A DNA stretch of 14,889 bases from Scatosoma sp045655705 (GTDB lineage Bacteria; Bacillota; Clostridia; Christensenellales; Borkfalkiaceae), in NCBI GenBank assembly GCA_045655705.1, contig JAZOPU010000112.1, positions 1 to 14,889 of the forward strand. The letters run 5' to 3'. This document shows, one piece after another, positions 1-5,981 of this stretch; the first letter of the stretch is position 1, and every line of letters begins with the position of its first letter. The position numbers and the translations under genes are program-made. The notes under the pieces are model-generated. The model was not told where the DNA came from, did not search any database, and saw only the letters and a list, made by a program, of their open reading frames with translations.

Positions 1-85
1 TGGTGGGCAGAGGTGGATTCGAACCACCGAAGTCGAAGACGTCAGATTTACAGTCTGATCCATTTGGCCGCTCTGGAATCTGCCC
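1..85 (-). tRNA. tRNA-Tyr (anticodon GTA)
   Basis: Read on the minus strand, this folds as a class II tRNA with a long variable arm. The acceptor 5' strand GGGCAGA (79-85) pairs with TCTGCCC (5-11), the T arm holds GGTTCGAATCC, and the anticodon loop carries GTA. The discriminator is A (position 4) and the CCA end is encoded at 1-3, so the gene is complete and stops exactly at the window edge. The total of 85 nt fits bacterial tRNA-Tyr. It is the last of four tRNAs here, 21 nt after tRNA-Thr; any further members or a terminator would lie outside the window. Confidence 0.95.
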
Positions 86-106
86 ATTTTATATTACGTT
101 TTTGGT

Positions 107-182
107 TGGAGCCGGTGATTGGACTCGAACCCACAACCTGCTGATTACAAATCAGCTGCTCTGCCAATTGAGCTACACCGGC
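107..182 (-). tRNA. tRNA-Thr (anticodon TGT)
   Basis: On the minus strand the acceptor GCCGGTG (176-182) pairs with CACCGGC. The D arm has AGCTCAATTGG, the anticodon stem is GCTGA/TCAGC with loop TTTGTAA giving anticodon TGT, and the T arm carries GGTTCGAGTCC. The CCA end is encoded at 107-109, for 76 nt in total. It lies between tRNA-Phe, which is 244 bp upstream in transcription order across a repeat-bearing spacer, and tRNA-Tyr, which is 21 nt downstream. Confidence 0.95.
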
Positions 183-221
183 TTGTGGTGCTTTTGGCTT
201 AATTTTTGCACGATATTTGAT

Positions 222-247
222 TACCACACTCAACACAGTACGCTTTG
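222..247 (+). repeat. 26-bp direct repeat, copy 1
   Basis: The stretch beginning TACCACACTCAAC and ending ACGCTTTG is identical, base for base, to 385-410. The first 21 bases from 223 are also nearly the reverse complement of 410-430, with two mismatches. Copy 1 and the right end at 430 therefore form terminal inverted repeats of a roughly 208-bp unit, as in a small non-autonomous mobile element. That interpretation is inference. Confidence 0.75.
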
Positions 248-384
248 GGCGTTTGGGGCGGTATCTTGTGGCTTCGCCACAAGGGTAGCACTCGCAACCC
301 ACACCCGCTCATTGATGTTACTCGTGTCGTCTTGCTCGCTCACGCGAACCACCGTTAATGCGGTGTTTCTCACAACGTCCCACA

Positions 385-410
385 TACCACACTCAACACA
401 GTACGCTTTG
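385..410 (+). repeat. 26-bp direct repeat, copy 2
   Basis: This is an exact second copy of 222-247. It forms the left arm and loop of the long palindrome at 386-430, immediately downstream (in transcription sense) of tRNA-Phe. Confidence 0.75.
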
Positions 411-430
411 CGTGTTGTGTTGAGTGTGGT
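386..430. repeat. 21-bp-stem palindrome abutting tRNA-Phe
   Basis: Arms 386-406 and 410-430 pair around a 3-nt loop TTT. There are 19 Watson-Crick pairs plus two G-T positions (401/415 and 402/414). The right arm includes the discriminator and CCA bases of tRNA-Phe (427-430). In a minus-strand transcript the hairpin would therefore pair the tRNA 3' end with downstream RNA, and the two G-T positions become A-C mismatches. No U-run follows on the minus strand, so it is not a standard intrinsic terminator. It could be an RNA-processing structure or the end of an inserted repeat. Confidence 0.7.
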
Positions 431-502
431 GCCTTGGGGCGGAATCGAACCACCGACAGGCAGATTTTCAGTCTGCTGCTCTACCGACTGAGCTACCAAG
501 GC
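427..502 (-). tRNA. tRNA-Phe (anticodon GAA)
   Basis: On the minus strand the acceptor is GCCTTGG (496-502) paired with CCAAGGC. The D arm has AGCTCAGTCGG, the anticodon stem is GCAGA/TCTGC with loop CTGAAAA giving GAA, and the T arm has GGTTCGATTCC. The encoded ACCA end is at 427-430 and the length is 76 nt. It starts 5 nt after tRNA-Asp. Its 3' end is shared with the right arm of the palindrome at 386-430. Confidence 0.95.
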
Positions 503-507
503 ATGCG

Positions 508-584
508 TGGCGACCCAAAACGGGCTCGAACCGTCGACCTCCAGCGTGACAGGCTGGCGCTCTAACCAACTGAGCTATTGGGCC
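508..584 (-). tRNA. tRNA-Asp (anticodon GTC)
   Basis: On the minus strand the acceptor GGCCCAA (578-584) pairs with TTGGGTC, including one G-T pair. The anticodon stem CCAGC/GCTGG encloses loop CTGTCAC with anticodon GTC, and the T arm has GGTTCGAGCCC. CCA is encoded at 508-510, for 77 nt in total. It is the first tRNA of the cluster, about 25 nt downstream of the predicted transcription start. Confidence 0.95.
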
Positions 585-617
585 ACATAAGTCGCTACAC
601 TCAAACAATGCTTGTAT

Positions 618-646
618 ATAATACTCTATTTACGAATATTTGTCAA
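618..646 (-). promoter_or_regulatory. Promoter of the tRNA cluster
   Basis: On the minus strand a perfect -35 TTGACA (641-646) is separated by exactly 17 bp from a -10 TATTAT (618-623). The predicted start near 610 would leave a 5' leader of about 25 nt before tRNA-Asp. Placement and strength fit a housekeeping sigma factor driving stable RNA. Confidence 0.85.
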
Positions 647-973
647 GCATTTTTCTCTCGTTTTTTAGCAAAATTTCAAAAAAAATTTTTTCTCCGTTAA
701 AAGAGCGAGTTTTTACATTTCATCGCATACCTGCTCCCTTATTTTTATTTCTTATACCGCTTTACTAAAACGCTTTTCAACTTCTTACAGCTTATATATG
801 CGCACAAGTACACGTTCGCATTTGTCCTTATAATCAACCGTTATGCACTTTTTGCTCGCATTACGTTTCACGTAAATTGTAAAACAAAACTACCACAAAA
901 AATACTTTCCCCTTACTATATATAGCTGTCATAGTATTTTGTGACTTTTTTTCTTAATTATAGCCCGCAATTA
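647..973. other. AT-rich intergenic region, no gene seen
   Basis: This stretch lies between the divergent tRNA and degV promoters. I see no reading frame with a ribosome binding site and no recognisable RNA gene. The only local structure noted is a 6-bp hairpin TTACGT/ACGTAA at 861-875, which has no T-tract and may be chance. Confidence 0.6.
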
Positions 974-1002
974 TTGACAAAAACTATAAAATTTGTTATG
1001 AT
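974..1002 (+). promoter_or_regulatory. Promoter of first degV gene
   Basis: A perfect -35 TTGACA (974-979) is followed, after a 17-bp spacer, by -10 TATGAT (997-1002). The expected start is near 1009, giving a leader of about 37 nt with AAGGAG at 1035-1040. The promoter closely matches that of the second degV gene. Confidence 0.85.
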
Positions 1003-1045
1003 AATTAGCGTAATCGTTGCATACTATACATAGCAAGGAGCAAAT

Positions 1046-1918
1046 ATGAAAATTGCAATCACAACGGACAGTAACAGCGGCATTTTAATAAACGAAGCGA
1101 AAGATAAAGACATTTTCGTTTTGCCCATGCCCTTTTTAATTGACGGAGAATGTTATTTTGAAAACGTCAATCTTTCACAGTCCGACTTTTATCAAAAACT
1201 CAACGAGAATGCCGAAGTTTCCACTTCCCAGCCCAGCGTTGGCGAATTGACGGAATTTTGGACGGAGATCTTAAAAGAATACGACCATATCGTGCATATC
1301 CCCATGTCTTCGAGTTTAAGCCAATCTTGCGCTTCGGCAACGGTGCTTGCCACAAGCGAAGAATTTACAGGAAAAATCACCGTCGTGGATAATAGGCGCA
1401 TTTCCGTTACGCTTAAACAAAGCGTATACGACGCGGCGACCTTACGCGAGCGTGGCTATACCCCCATGGATATTAAGGAATATTTAGAACAAACTGCCGC
1501 AGATTCTTCCATTTATATTGCCGTTGACACGATGAAATATCTCAAAAAAGGCGGACGGGTTTCCCCTGCCGCCGCGACGATCGGTTCTATACTTAAAATC
1601 AAGCCTGTTTTACAGATCCACGGTGGAAAGCTGGATAAATACGCACTTTCCCGCGGGACAATCAAAGCCAAAGAAGCGATGAAAACGGCGATAAAAAACG
1701 ATTTAGAAACGAAGTTTACAAAATTTGTGAAACAAAATGAAATGGTAATCTTCGTGGCGCACACCAACTGCCAAGAAGACGCAGAGAAATTTGTCAAAGA
1801 ATTGAAAACGCTTGTTCCTAACGTACCCGTCACCTGTTGCGATCCGCTCTCCCTTAGCGTATCTTGCCATATCGGTGCGGGCGCGCTTGCCGTTGCCTGT
1901 GCGCGCATTGTCAAATAG
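1046..1918 (+). CDS. DegV family fatty-acid-binding protein, copy 1
   Basis: This 290-aa protein is of the DegV family, whose characterised members (FakB) bind a single fatty acid and present it to the kinase FakA for acyl-phosphate formation and phospholipid synthesis. Visible family features are the N-terminal IAITTDSNSG strand-loop (3-12), the lipid-site motif STSQPS (59-64), the serine-rich SSSLSQS loop (88-94), the MKYLKKGGRVSP segment (163-174) and the C-terminal His-Ile-Gly-Ala-Gly (275-279). Length is normal for the family and there is no signal peptide, so it should be cytosolic. AAGGAG five bases before the ATG fixes the start. It has its own promoter and terminator, and fakA is not in the window. 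The ligand cannot be read from sequence, and the fatty-acid role is by family. Confidence 0.9.
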   Translation: MKIAITTDSNSGILINEAKDKDIFVLPMPFLIDGECYFENVNLSQSDFYQKLNENAEVSTSQPSVGELTEFWTEILKEYDHIVHIPMSSSLSQSCASATVLATSEEFTGKITVVDNRRISVTLKQSVYDAATLRERGYTPMDIKEYLEQTAADSSIYIAVDTMKYLKKGGRVSPAAATIGSILKIKPVLQIHGGKLDKYALSRGTIKAKEAMKTAIKNDLETKFTKFVKQNEMVIFVAHTNCQEDAEKFVKELKTLVPNVPVTCCDPLSLSVSCHIGAGALAVACARIVK

Positions 1919-1923
1919 ACGTT

Positions 1924-1952
1924 TACCCCTTGCACGTCAAGGGGTATTTTTT
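1924..1952 (+). terminator. Intrinsic terminator after first degV
   Basis: A perfect 9-bp stem TACCCCTTG/CAAGGGGTA (1924-1932 and 1938-1946) with loop CACGT is followed by TTTTTT (1947-1952). It ends six bases after the stop codon and separates the two degV genes into independent units. Confidence 0.9.
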
Positions 1953-2011
1953 ATGCCAAAAAAGCACAAACTTTTACTATATGAAAATTTCGTTTAGTTA
2001 CTAAACTTTCC

Positions 2012-2040
2012 TTGACAAATCCAAAGAATTTTGCTATGAT
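2012..2040 (+). promoter_or_regulatory. Promoter of second degV gene
   Basis: TTGACA (2012-2017), a 17-bp spacer and TATGAT (2035-2040) repeat the exact hexamers and spacing of the first degV promoter. AAGGAG at 2050-2055 precedes the ATG by five bases. Confidence 0.85.
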
Positions 2041-2060
2041 ATAAAGGATAAGGAGTATTT

Positions 2061-2939
2061 ATGGATACGATCAAAAAAATTGCAATCACGACGGATACGA
2101 ACAGTGGTATGATCCCGCACGAAACGGACGGTCAAGGTATTTTCGTGTTGCCTATGCCTTTTATTATCGACGGGGAAGAACACCTTGAATACGTGGATCT
2201 TTCCGCGCAAACGTTCTATGAAAAATTAATTTCCGATGCGAATATTTCCACTTCGCAACCCAGCGTTGCCGAAGTTACCGAGTTTTGGACGGAGATCTTG
2301 AAAGAGTACGACGAGATCGTACATATCCCCACTTCTTCCGAGCTGAGCGCGTCCTGCGCAACGGCGACGGCACTTGCCAAAGACTTTAACGGAAAGGTTT
2401 TCGTAGTGGATAATCACCGCATTTCGATCGCACTCAAAACGAGCGTATACGACGCGGCTACACTTCGTGAGCAAGGCAAATCCGCGCAAGAAATCAAAGA
2501 AAGTTTGGAACAATCGAGCAGTGATTATTCAGTGTATTTTTCGCTGGAAAGTATGAAATACCTGAAAAAAGGCGGGAGAATTTCCCCTGCCGCCGCGGCA
2601 ATTGGCGGAATTTTAAAACTGCGCCCCGTACTCCTTTTGAACGGCGGTGCGCTTGGCAAGTTCGCCCTGCCCCGCACGCTTGCCAAAGCCAAAGAAACAA
2701 TGATTTCAGCGGTTATCAACGATTTATCAGGGAAATTTAAGGAATACGCGGACAAGGGTGAAATGAAACTTTGTATCGCCCACGCGAACAACCCCGACGA
2801 CGCCGCACTTTTAAAATCAGAAGCGGAAAAACGAATCCCGGGCGTAGAAGTTATATATAGCGATCCCATTTCATTGAGTATCGCCTGCCACACAGGCCCT
2901 GGAACGTTATCGCTTGCTTGTATCCGCGTTGTAAAATAA
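2061..2939 (+). CDS. DegV family fatty-acid-binding protein, copy 2
   Basis: This 292-aa paralogue of the preceding gene aligns almost end to end with it. It shares the AITTDTNSGM start, the STSQPSV motif, the TEFWTEILKEYD helix, an S-S-E-L-S-A-S loop, MKYLKKGGRISPAAA and a C-terminal HTGPGTLSLAC. By family it should be a cytosolic fatty-acid carrier feeding a FakA-type kinase. The copies differ in residues around the predicted lipid pocket, for example MSSSLSQSCASA against TSSELSASCATA. They could therefore prefer different acyl chains, as FakB1 and FakB2 do in Staphylococcus aureus; that is inference. The start is chosen by AAGGAG and by alignment to copy 1, from which it differs by three extra N-terminal residues (MDTIKKIAIT). 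Confidence 0.9.
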   Translation: MDTIKKIAITTDTNSGMIPHETDGQGIFVLPMPFIIDGEEHLEYVDLSAQTFYEKLISDANISTSQPSVAEVTEFWTEILKEYDEIVHIPTSSELSASCATATALAKDFNGKVFVVDNHRISIALKTSVYDAATLREQGKSAQEIKESLEQSSSDYSVYFSLESMKYLKKGGRISPAAAAIGGILKLRPVLLLNGGALGKFALPRTLAKAKETMISAVINDLSGKFKEYADKGEMKLCIAHANNPDDAALLKSEAEKRIPGVEVIYSDPISLSIACHTGPGTLSLACIRVVK

Positions 2940-2955
2940 CTCTTTGAAGAAAATT

Positions 2956-2984
2956 ACAGACAGGGTTTTCCCTGTCTGTTTTTT
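2956..2984 (+). terminator. Intrinsic terminator after second degV
   Basis: A perfect 10-bp stem ACAGACAGGG/CCCTGTCTGT (2956-2965 and 2970-2979) with loop TTTT is followed by a T-run to 2984. The minus-strand side has only AATTTTC after the stem, so it may act weakly in both directions and also stop the convergent zinc-ribbon gene. Confidence 0.9.
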
Positions 2985-3003
2985 CGCGCAAAAATAGGTA
3001 CTG

Positions 3004-4017
3004 TTATTCCCATGAATTTCCCCAATATTCCGCTAATGCTTCATTTATGCTATCGATATCCAAAGCGTTTTTTTCTTTCGCAAAATCAATTGAGGACTCT
3101 GTACCGTTTTCTTCTAAATCCAGCGTAAACTGTTCCCCATCTAAATAGCTAATAAAATAATACCCCGTATCTCTAGCACCAAATCCGTTTGTCGCTGATA
3201 AAGCAAACCAACCCGCATATTCAAGTTCCTCTTCATCAAAATATACTTGCCCTGAAACGAGTCTTACACTGCTTGGATTTTTGAAATCGTATGAAGCTTC
3301 TATTATTAAATTATATGCCGCCAAATTATCCCCTGATAAGGAGTCTTCTTTATCTTCTGTTAAAGCTCTTCCAATGCTCATTGTAAGAATACTTAAAGCT
3401 ATAATCCCTGCATAAATCACGTAAACCCAACGCCCACTGAATTCTTTTGCTTTTAACAAAGATTTTATTTTGTTTATTTGCACCTTACGAAAAACAAAAA
3501 TACAAATACTTACCCCTATTCCTGCTTCCATTGCCATCAGCAGAAAATTTCCACCAATCAATTCCATAACGGCGTCAATAAGAAGTATCACTATCAAAAC
3601 ACAAGCCGTTACTCGGAAAATAACTTCTAAAATATGTTTTTTTATCGGTGTTTTACACACACTGCAAACACTATTCGAAACCACACCGCCGCAAAAACGA
3701 CAGTTTTTTCCAGCTTCATTCTTCGTAGGATAGTTACATGAAGGACAAAGCTTTTCCTTTTTTAATTTCGTTCCACAATTTGTGCAAAAAAGTCCAAAAT
3801 CGATTCTCTTTTCCTCTACTTGGTTGCTTGGCAATGTCGGTTGCATTTCTATATAATTAGAGGGTATTGATGCGTTGGCAACTTCATTAACAATAGGAGT
3901 TTTCTCCTTTTCTTTTAGGTTTTCCAAATTTGGTACGCTTTCCTCAATGTTACTCCCGCAAGAAAAGCAAAACTTATCGGTCTCATTTATCTCTTTTCCA
4001 CAATTTCTACAAAACAT
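3004..4017 (-). CDS. Membrane protein with three zinc ribbons
   Basis: This 337-aa protein has no named family I can assign. Three treble-clef-like ribbons are visible: C3/C6/C17/C20, C78/C81/C91/C94 and C106/C109/C118/C121. A hydrophilic linker (about 25-72) joins the first two. Hydrophobic segments at about 130-147, 155-176 and 198-216 look like membrane spans, followed by a soluble acidic C-terminal region (217-337). The N-terminal ribbons are probably cytosolic. The ATG is supported by AAGGTGA seven bases upstream. It is transcribed divergently from an XRE repressor, from a perfect consensus promoter overlapped by inverted repeats, so tight repression is likely. The gene is more AT-rich than the ribosomal genes beside it, which may indicate acquisition. 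Proteins of this layout are common and uncharacterised in Bacillota; no function is claimed. Confidence 0.8.
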   Translation of the reverse strand: MFCRNCGKEINETDKFCFSCGSNIEESVPNLENLKEKEKTPIVNEVANASIPSNYIEMQPTLPSNQVEEKRIDFGLFCTNCGTKLKKEKLCPSCNYPTKNEAGKNCRFCGGVVSNSVCSVCKTPIKKHILEVIFRVTACVLIVILLIDAVMELIGGNFLLMAMEAGIGVSICIFVFRKVQINKIKSLLKAKEFSGRWVYVIYAGIIALSILTMSIGRALTEDKEDSLSGDNLAAYNLIIEASYDFKNPSSVRLVSGQVYFDEEELEYAGWFALSATNGFGARDTGYYFISYLDGEQFTLDLEENGTESSIDFAKEKNALDIDSINEALAEYWGNSWE

Positions 4018-4055
4018 TTTTACTTCACCTTTTTATTTCAATTTACATTTTAAAT

Positions 4056-4084
4056 ATTATACTAGATATTTTATCTAGTGTCAA
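4056..4084 (-). promoter_or_regulatory. Consensus promoter of the zinc-ribbon gene
   Basis: On the minus strand the -35 is TTGACA (4079-4084) and the -10 is TATAAT (4056-4061), separated by exactly 17 bp. Both hexamers and the spacing match the sigma-A consensus, so the promoter should be very strong when not repressed. One inverted repeat fills the spacer and a second covers the -35. Confidence 0.85.
4061..4079. promoter_or_regulatory. Operator-like inverted repeat 1
   Basis: This is a perfect 19-bp palindrome: half-sites ACTAGATA and TATCTAGT around TTT. It lies precisely between the -35 and -10 of the zinc-ribbon promoter, touching the outer base of each hexamer. It is the probable primary site for the adjacent XRE protein; the assignment is inferred from position. 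Confidence 0.7.
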
Positions 4085-4099
4085 GACATTTTGTCTAGT
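4081..4099. promoter_or_regulatory. Operator-like inverted repeat 2
   Basis: This second 19-bp site has the same plan as repeat 1: TCAAGACA, TTT, TGTCTAGT. The core AGACA/TGTCT is symmetric and the right half matches repeat 1 in seven of eight bases. Its centre (4090) is 20 bp from that of repeat 1 (4070), about two helical turns, so two repressor dimers could bind the same DNA face. It overlaps the -35 of the zinc-ribbon promoter and lies just upstream of the XRE gene. Confidence 0.65.
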
Positions 4100-4119
4100 A
4101 ACATCGTAAAATATTACAT

Positions 4120-4320
4120 ATGGATAATATTTTTTGTAAAAACCTTAAAGATGCCAGAAAGCAAAGTAATCTCACGCAGAAGCAGGTCGCGACACACTTA
4201 AACGTTGTAGAAAGTTGCTACGCAAATTGGGAACAAGGACGCACCGAACCCAATATTGATAATTTAAGAAAATTAAGCCAACTGTTTAATATGAGTATTG
4301 ATGAATTAATCAATAGCTAA
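4120..4320 (+). CDS. Small XRE-family HTH repressor
   Basis: This 66-aa protein is essentially one Cro/CI-type helix-turn-helix domain. Family hallmarks are L18-T-Q-K-Q-V-A24, the recognition helix ending in Y34-A-N-W-E-Q-G40, the R-x-E-P-N turn (41-45) and the closing L-x-x-L-F-N-M-S-I-D-E-L-I (52-64). It should bind DNA as a dimer in the cytosol and has no extra sensor domain. It diverges from the zinc-ribbon gene across a 102-bp region with two inverted repeats, so repression of that gene and of itself is likely. No Shine-Dalgarno is visible before the ATG. A weak -10 (TAAAAT, 4107-4112) would start transcription at or next to the ATG, so a leaderless mRNA is possible. A terminator follows at 4353. 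Confidence 0.85.
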   Translation: MDNIFCKNLKDARKQSNLTQKQVATHLNVVESCYANWEQGRTEPNIDNLRKLSQLFNMSIDELINS

Positions 4321-4352
4321 TATAACTTGATTGTGTGTTTTATCAAAACAGG

Positions 4353-4396
4353 CGGGCAGGTATGCGTTGAAAAGCATATCTGCCCGTTTATTTTTT
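4353..4396 (+). terminator. Intrinsic terminator after XRE gene
   Basis: A 13-bp stem CGGGCAGGTATGC/GCATATCTGCCCG with one G-T pair (4353-4365 and 4374-4386) and loop GTTGAAAA is followed by TTTATTTTTT. It faces the ribosomal-operon terminator 50 bp away. Confidence 0.85.
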
Positions 4397-4441
4397 CTTC
4401 TAAATATACCTATCTCCGCACCAAACACAGAGTATCCTTAA

Positions 4442-4473
4442 CAAAAAAACACCCGCAGGAATTTCCCACGGGT
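4442..4473 (-). terminator. Terminator of the alpha operon
   Basis: On the minus strand a 10-bp stem ACCCGTGGGA/TCCTGCGGGT with two G-T pairs and loop AAT is followed directly by GTTTTTTTG. It starts 21 bp after the rplQ stop codon and closes the ribosomal protein cluster. Confidence 0.88.
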
Positions 4474-4494
4474 TGTCTTTTTTGTACGTATCGA

Positions 4495-5001
4495 TTAAAC
4501 CAATTCGATGATCGCCATTTCCGACGCGTCGCCACGGCGTTCGCCGAGAAGATAAATTCTCGTGTATCCGCCGCCTTGACCAACTTCTTCTTTTCTTGCC
4601 GCATACTTCGGCGCGATTTCATTGAAGAGTTTGTCCATTAAGGGGTGTTGTACGTCAGCCGTTCTTGCTTTGAATTCGCTCTTCTTTTCATGGAAACCTT
4701 TGATCTCTTGAAGATCATACGTTTTTGCCATGATTGCACGGCGTGCCGCAAGTTTCTTCGCTCCGTCTTTTACGTTCGTGACGGTTACTTCTTTACCCTT
4801 GCTGTCTTTTTTCGTTACTTCGTATTCGATATTGTCCGCATACGTGTTCACCGCTTTCGTGATGAGCTTTTCTACGTAAGGACGAAGTTCTTTCGCTTTC
4901 GCTGCGGTCGTTTCGATCTTACCGTACCAAAGAAGTTGCGACGCAAGTCCTCTCAAAAGTGCGTTTCTTTCTTTGGACGTTCTTCCCAATTTTCCGGGCA
5001 T
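4495..5001 (-). CDS. rplQ: 50S ribosomal protein L17
   Basis: This is L17, a large-subunit protein near the peptide exit tunnel. The signature regions are MPGKLGRTSKERNALLRGLA at the N-terminus, KIETTAAKAKELRPYVEKLIT (28-48) and the C-terminal GGGYTRIYLLGERRGDASEMA with IIELV. At 168 aa it is longer than the roughly 120 aa usual in Bacillus. The extra residues lie mostly in a charged segment (about 52-80, with TKKDSKGKEVTVTNVKDG) and near 100-118. The AGGAGG ribosome binding site sits inside the last codons of rpoA, so translation is probably coupled. It is the last gene before the terminator. Confidence 0.97.
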   Translation of the reverse strand: MPGKLGRTSKERNALLRGLASQLLWYGKIETTAAKAKELRPYVEKLITKAVNTYADNIEYEVTKKDSKGKEVTVTNVKDGAKKLAARRAIMAKTYDLQEIKGFHEKKSEFKARTADVQHPLMDKLFNEIAPKYAARKEEVGQGGGYTRIYLLGERRGDASEMAIIELV

Positions 5002-5005
5002 AATT

Positions 5006-5956
5006 TTAATCCTCCTGTTCTCTTAATGCAAGGCCGTAAGAATCCAATTTTTGAATGACTTCGTCAAGCGATTTTCTGCCAAGGTTTCTCACCTTTAACA
5101 TATCGTCTTCCGTTTTCTTCGTAAGGTCTTCGACCGTGTGAATATTCGCTCTCTTTAAGCAGTTGTAGGAACGAACCGAAAGGTCCATTTCTTCAATTAC
5201 CATTTTGAGAATTTGTTGTTGTTTGTCGTCTTCCGTCTTAACAAGGATATCCATTCCTTTAATCGTTTCGCTCAAATTCACGAAAAGATTGATGTGGTCC
5301 TGCATAATCTTTGCAGCCAAAGAAATGATCTCTTTGCCCGAGAACGTGCCGTCCGTCCATACTTCCAATGTCAGTTTGTCATAGTCTACTGCTTGACCAA
5401 CGCGCGTGGGTTCAACCGTGTAATTAACTCTTTGCACGGGCGTGTAGATAGAGTCTACCGCAATGTAATCAACAACGGGCTTCTTGTTCTCTTTTGCAGG
5501 ACGATAGCCTCTGCCTCTGCCGATCGTGATTTCGACGTCTAATTTCGCGCCTTCGTCGATCGTGCAAACGTATTGATCCGCATTGACTACTTCGATTTCC
5601 GCGTCTACGTTGAGATCCTTACCCGTCAAAACGGCAGGGCCTTCTTTGCAAATGTGGAGAACCTTTTCATAGTCCTTATCAATAACTTTCGTTTTGATTG
5701 CAAGCGTTTTGAGATTGAGAATAATCTCCGTTACGTCTTCTCTAACGCCCGCAACAGCGGAAAATTCGTGCTTCACGCTTCCGTCAAGGAACTTGATCCC
5801 TTCAACCGCCGCACCGGGAAGTGCGCCAAGAAGAATACGTCTAAGACAGTTTCCAATGGTAAGACCGAAACCTTTCTCCAAAGGCTCACACACGACTTTT
5901 GCATAAAATTCGTCGTTTTCGAGCACTTCGAGTTTGGGCATATCCATTTCGATCAT
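5006..5956 (-). CDS. rpoA: RNA polymerase alpha subunit
   Basis: This 316-aa alpha subunit dimerises to seed RNA polymerase assembly and contacts activators and UP elements. The N-terminal domain (1 to about 235) shows PLEKGFGLTIGNCLRRILLG (25-44) and the HEFSAVAGVREDVTEI segment. The C-terminal domain (about 250-316) has RSYNCLKRANIHTVEDL and KVRNLGRKSLDEV, with R262, N265, C266, G293, K295 and S296 at the positions of the DNA-contacting residues in E. coli. The start follows AGGAGGT with a six-base spacer and matches the MIE- start of Bacillus alpha. It lies between rpsD and rplQ, the standard alpha-operon position. Confidence 0.98.
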   Translation of the reverse strand: MIEMDMPKLEVLENDEFYAKVVCEPLEKGFGLTIGNCLRRILLGALPGAAVEGIKFLDGSVKHEFSAVAGVREDVTEIILNLKTLAIKTKVIDKDYEKVLHICKEGPAVLTGKDLNVDAEIEVVNADQYVCTIDEGAKLDVEITIGRGRGYRPAKENKKPVVDYIAVDSIYTPVQRVNYTVEPTRVGQAVDYDKLTLEVWTDGTFSGKEIISLAAKIMQDHINLFVNLSETIKGMDILVKTEDDKQQQILKMVIEEMDLSVRSYNCLKRANIHTVEDLTKKTEDDMLKVRNLGRKSLDEVIQKLDSYGLALREQED

Positions 5957-5981
5957 TGTGTTACCTCCTGATATGTTTCAA

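Larger units (their letters stand above)
183..426. other. Long spacer between tRNA-Phe and tRNA-Thr, no gene
   Basis: The other gaps in this tRNA cluster are 5 and 21 nt, but this one is 244 bp. Reading frames across it also run through the tRNA bodies and resemble no protein, so I do not call a CDS. The spacer holds a 26-bp direct repeat, a long palindrome (386-430), a perfect 8-bp hairpin CTTGTGGC/GCCACAAG (265-283) and a 5-bp hairpin CACCG/CGGTG (350-365). The density of palindromes suggests a small inserted repeat element rather than ordinary spacer, but no transposase or target duplication is visible. Confidence 0.6.

Noticed and set aside
222..430. CRISPR array
   Set aside because: There are only two direct copies, 137 bp apart, one of them part of a palindrome; there are no regular spacers and no cas genes.
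48..499. Open reading frames on both strands across the tRNA cluster
   Set aside because: They are translated through tRNA bodies, have no ribosome binding site and resemble only the spurious tRNA-derived peptides often annotated by mistake.
861..875. Small hairpin TTACGT/ACGTAA in the tRNA-degV intergenic region
   Set aside because: It is short, with no T-tract, no nearby gene start and no partner motif; it is probably chance in AT-rich DNA.
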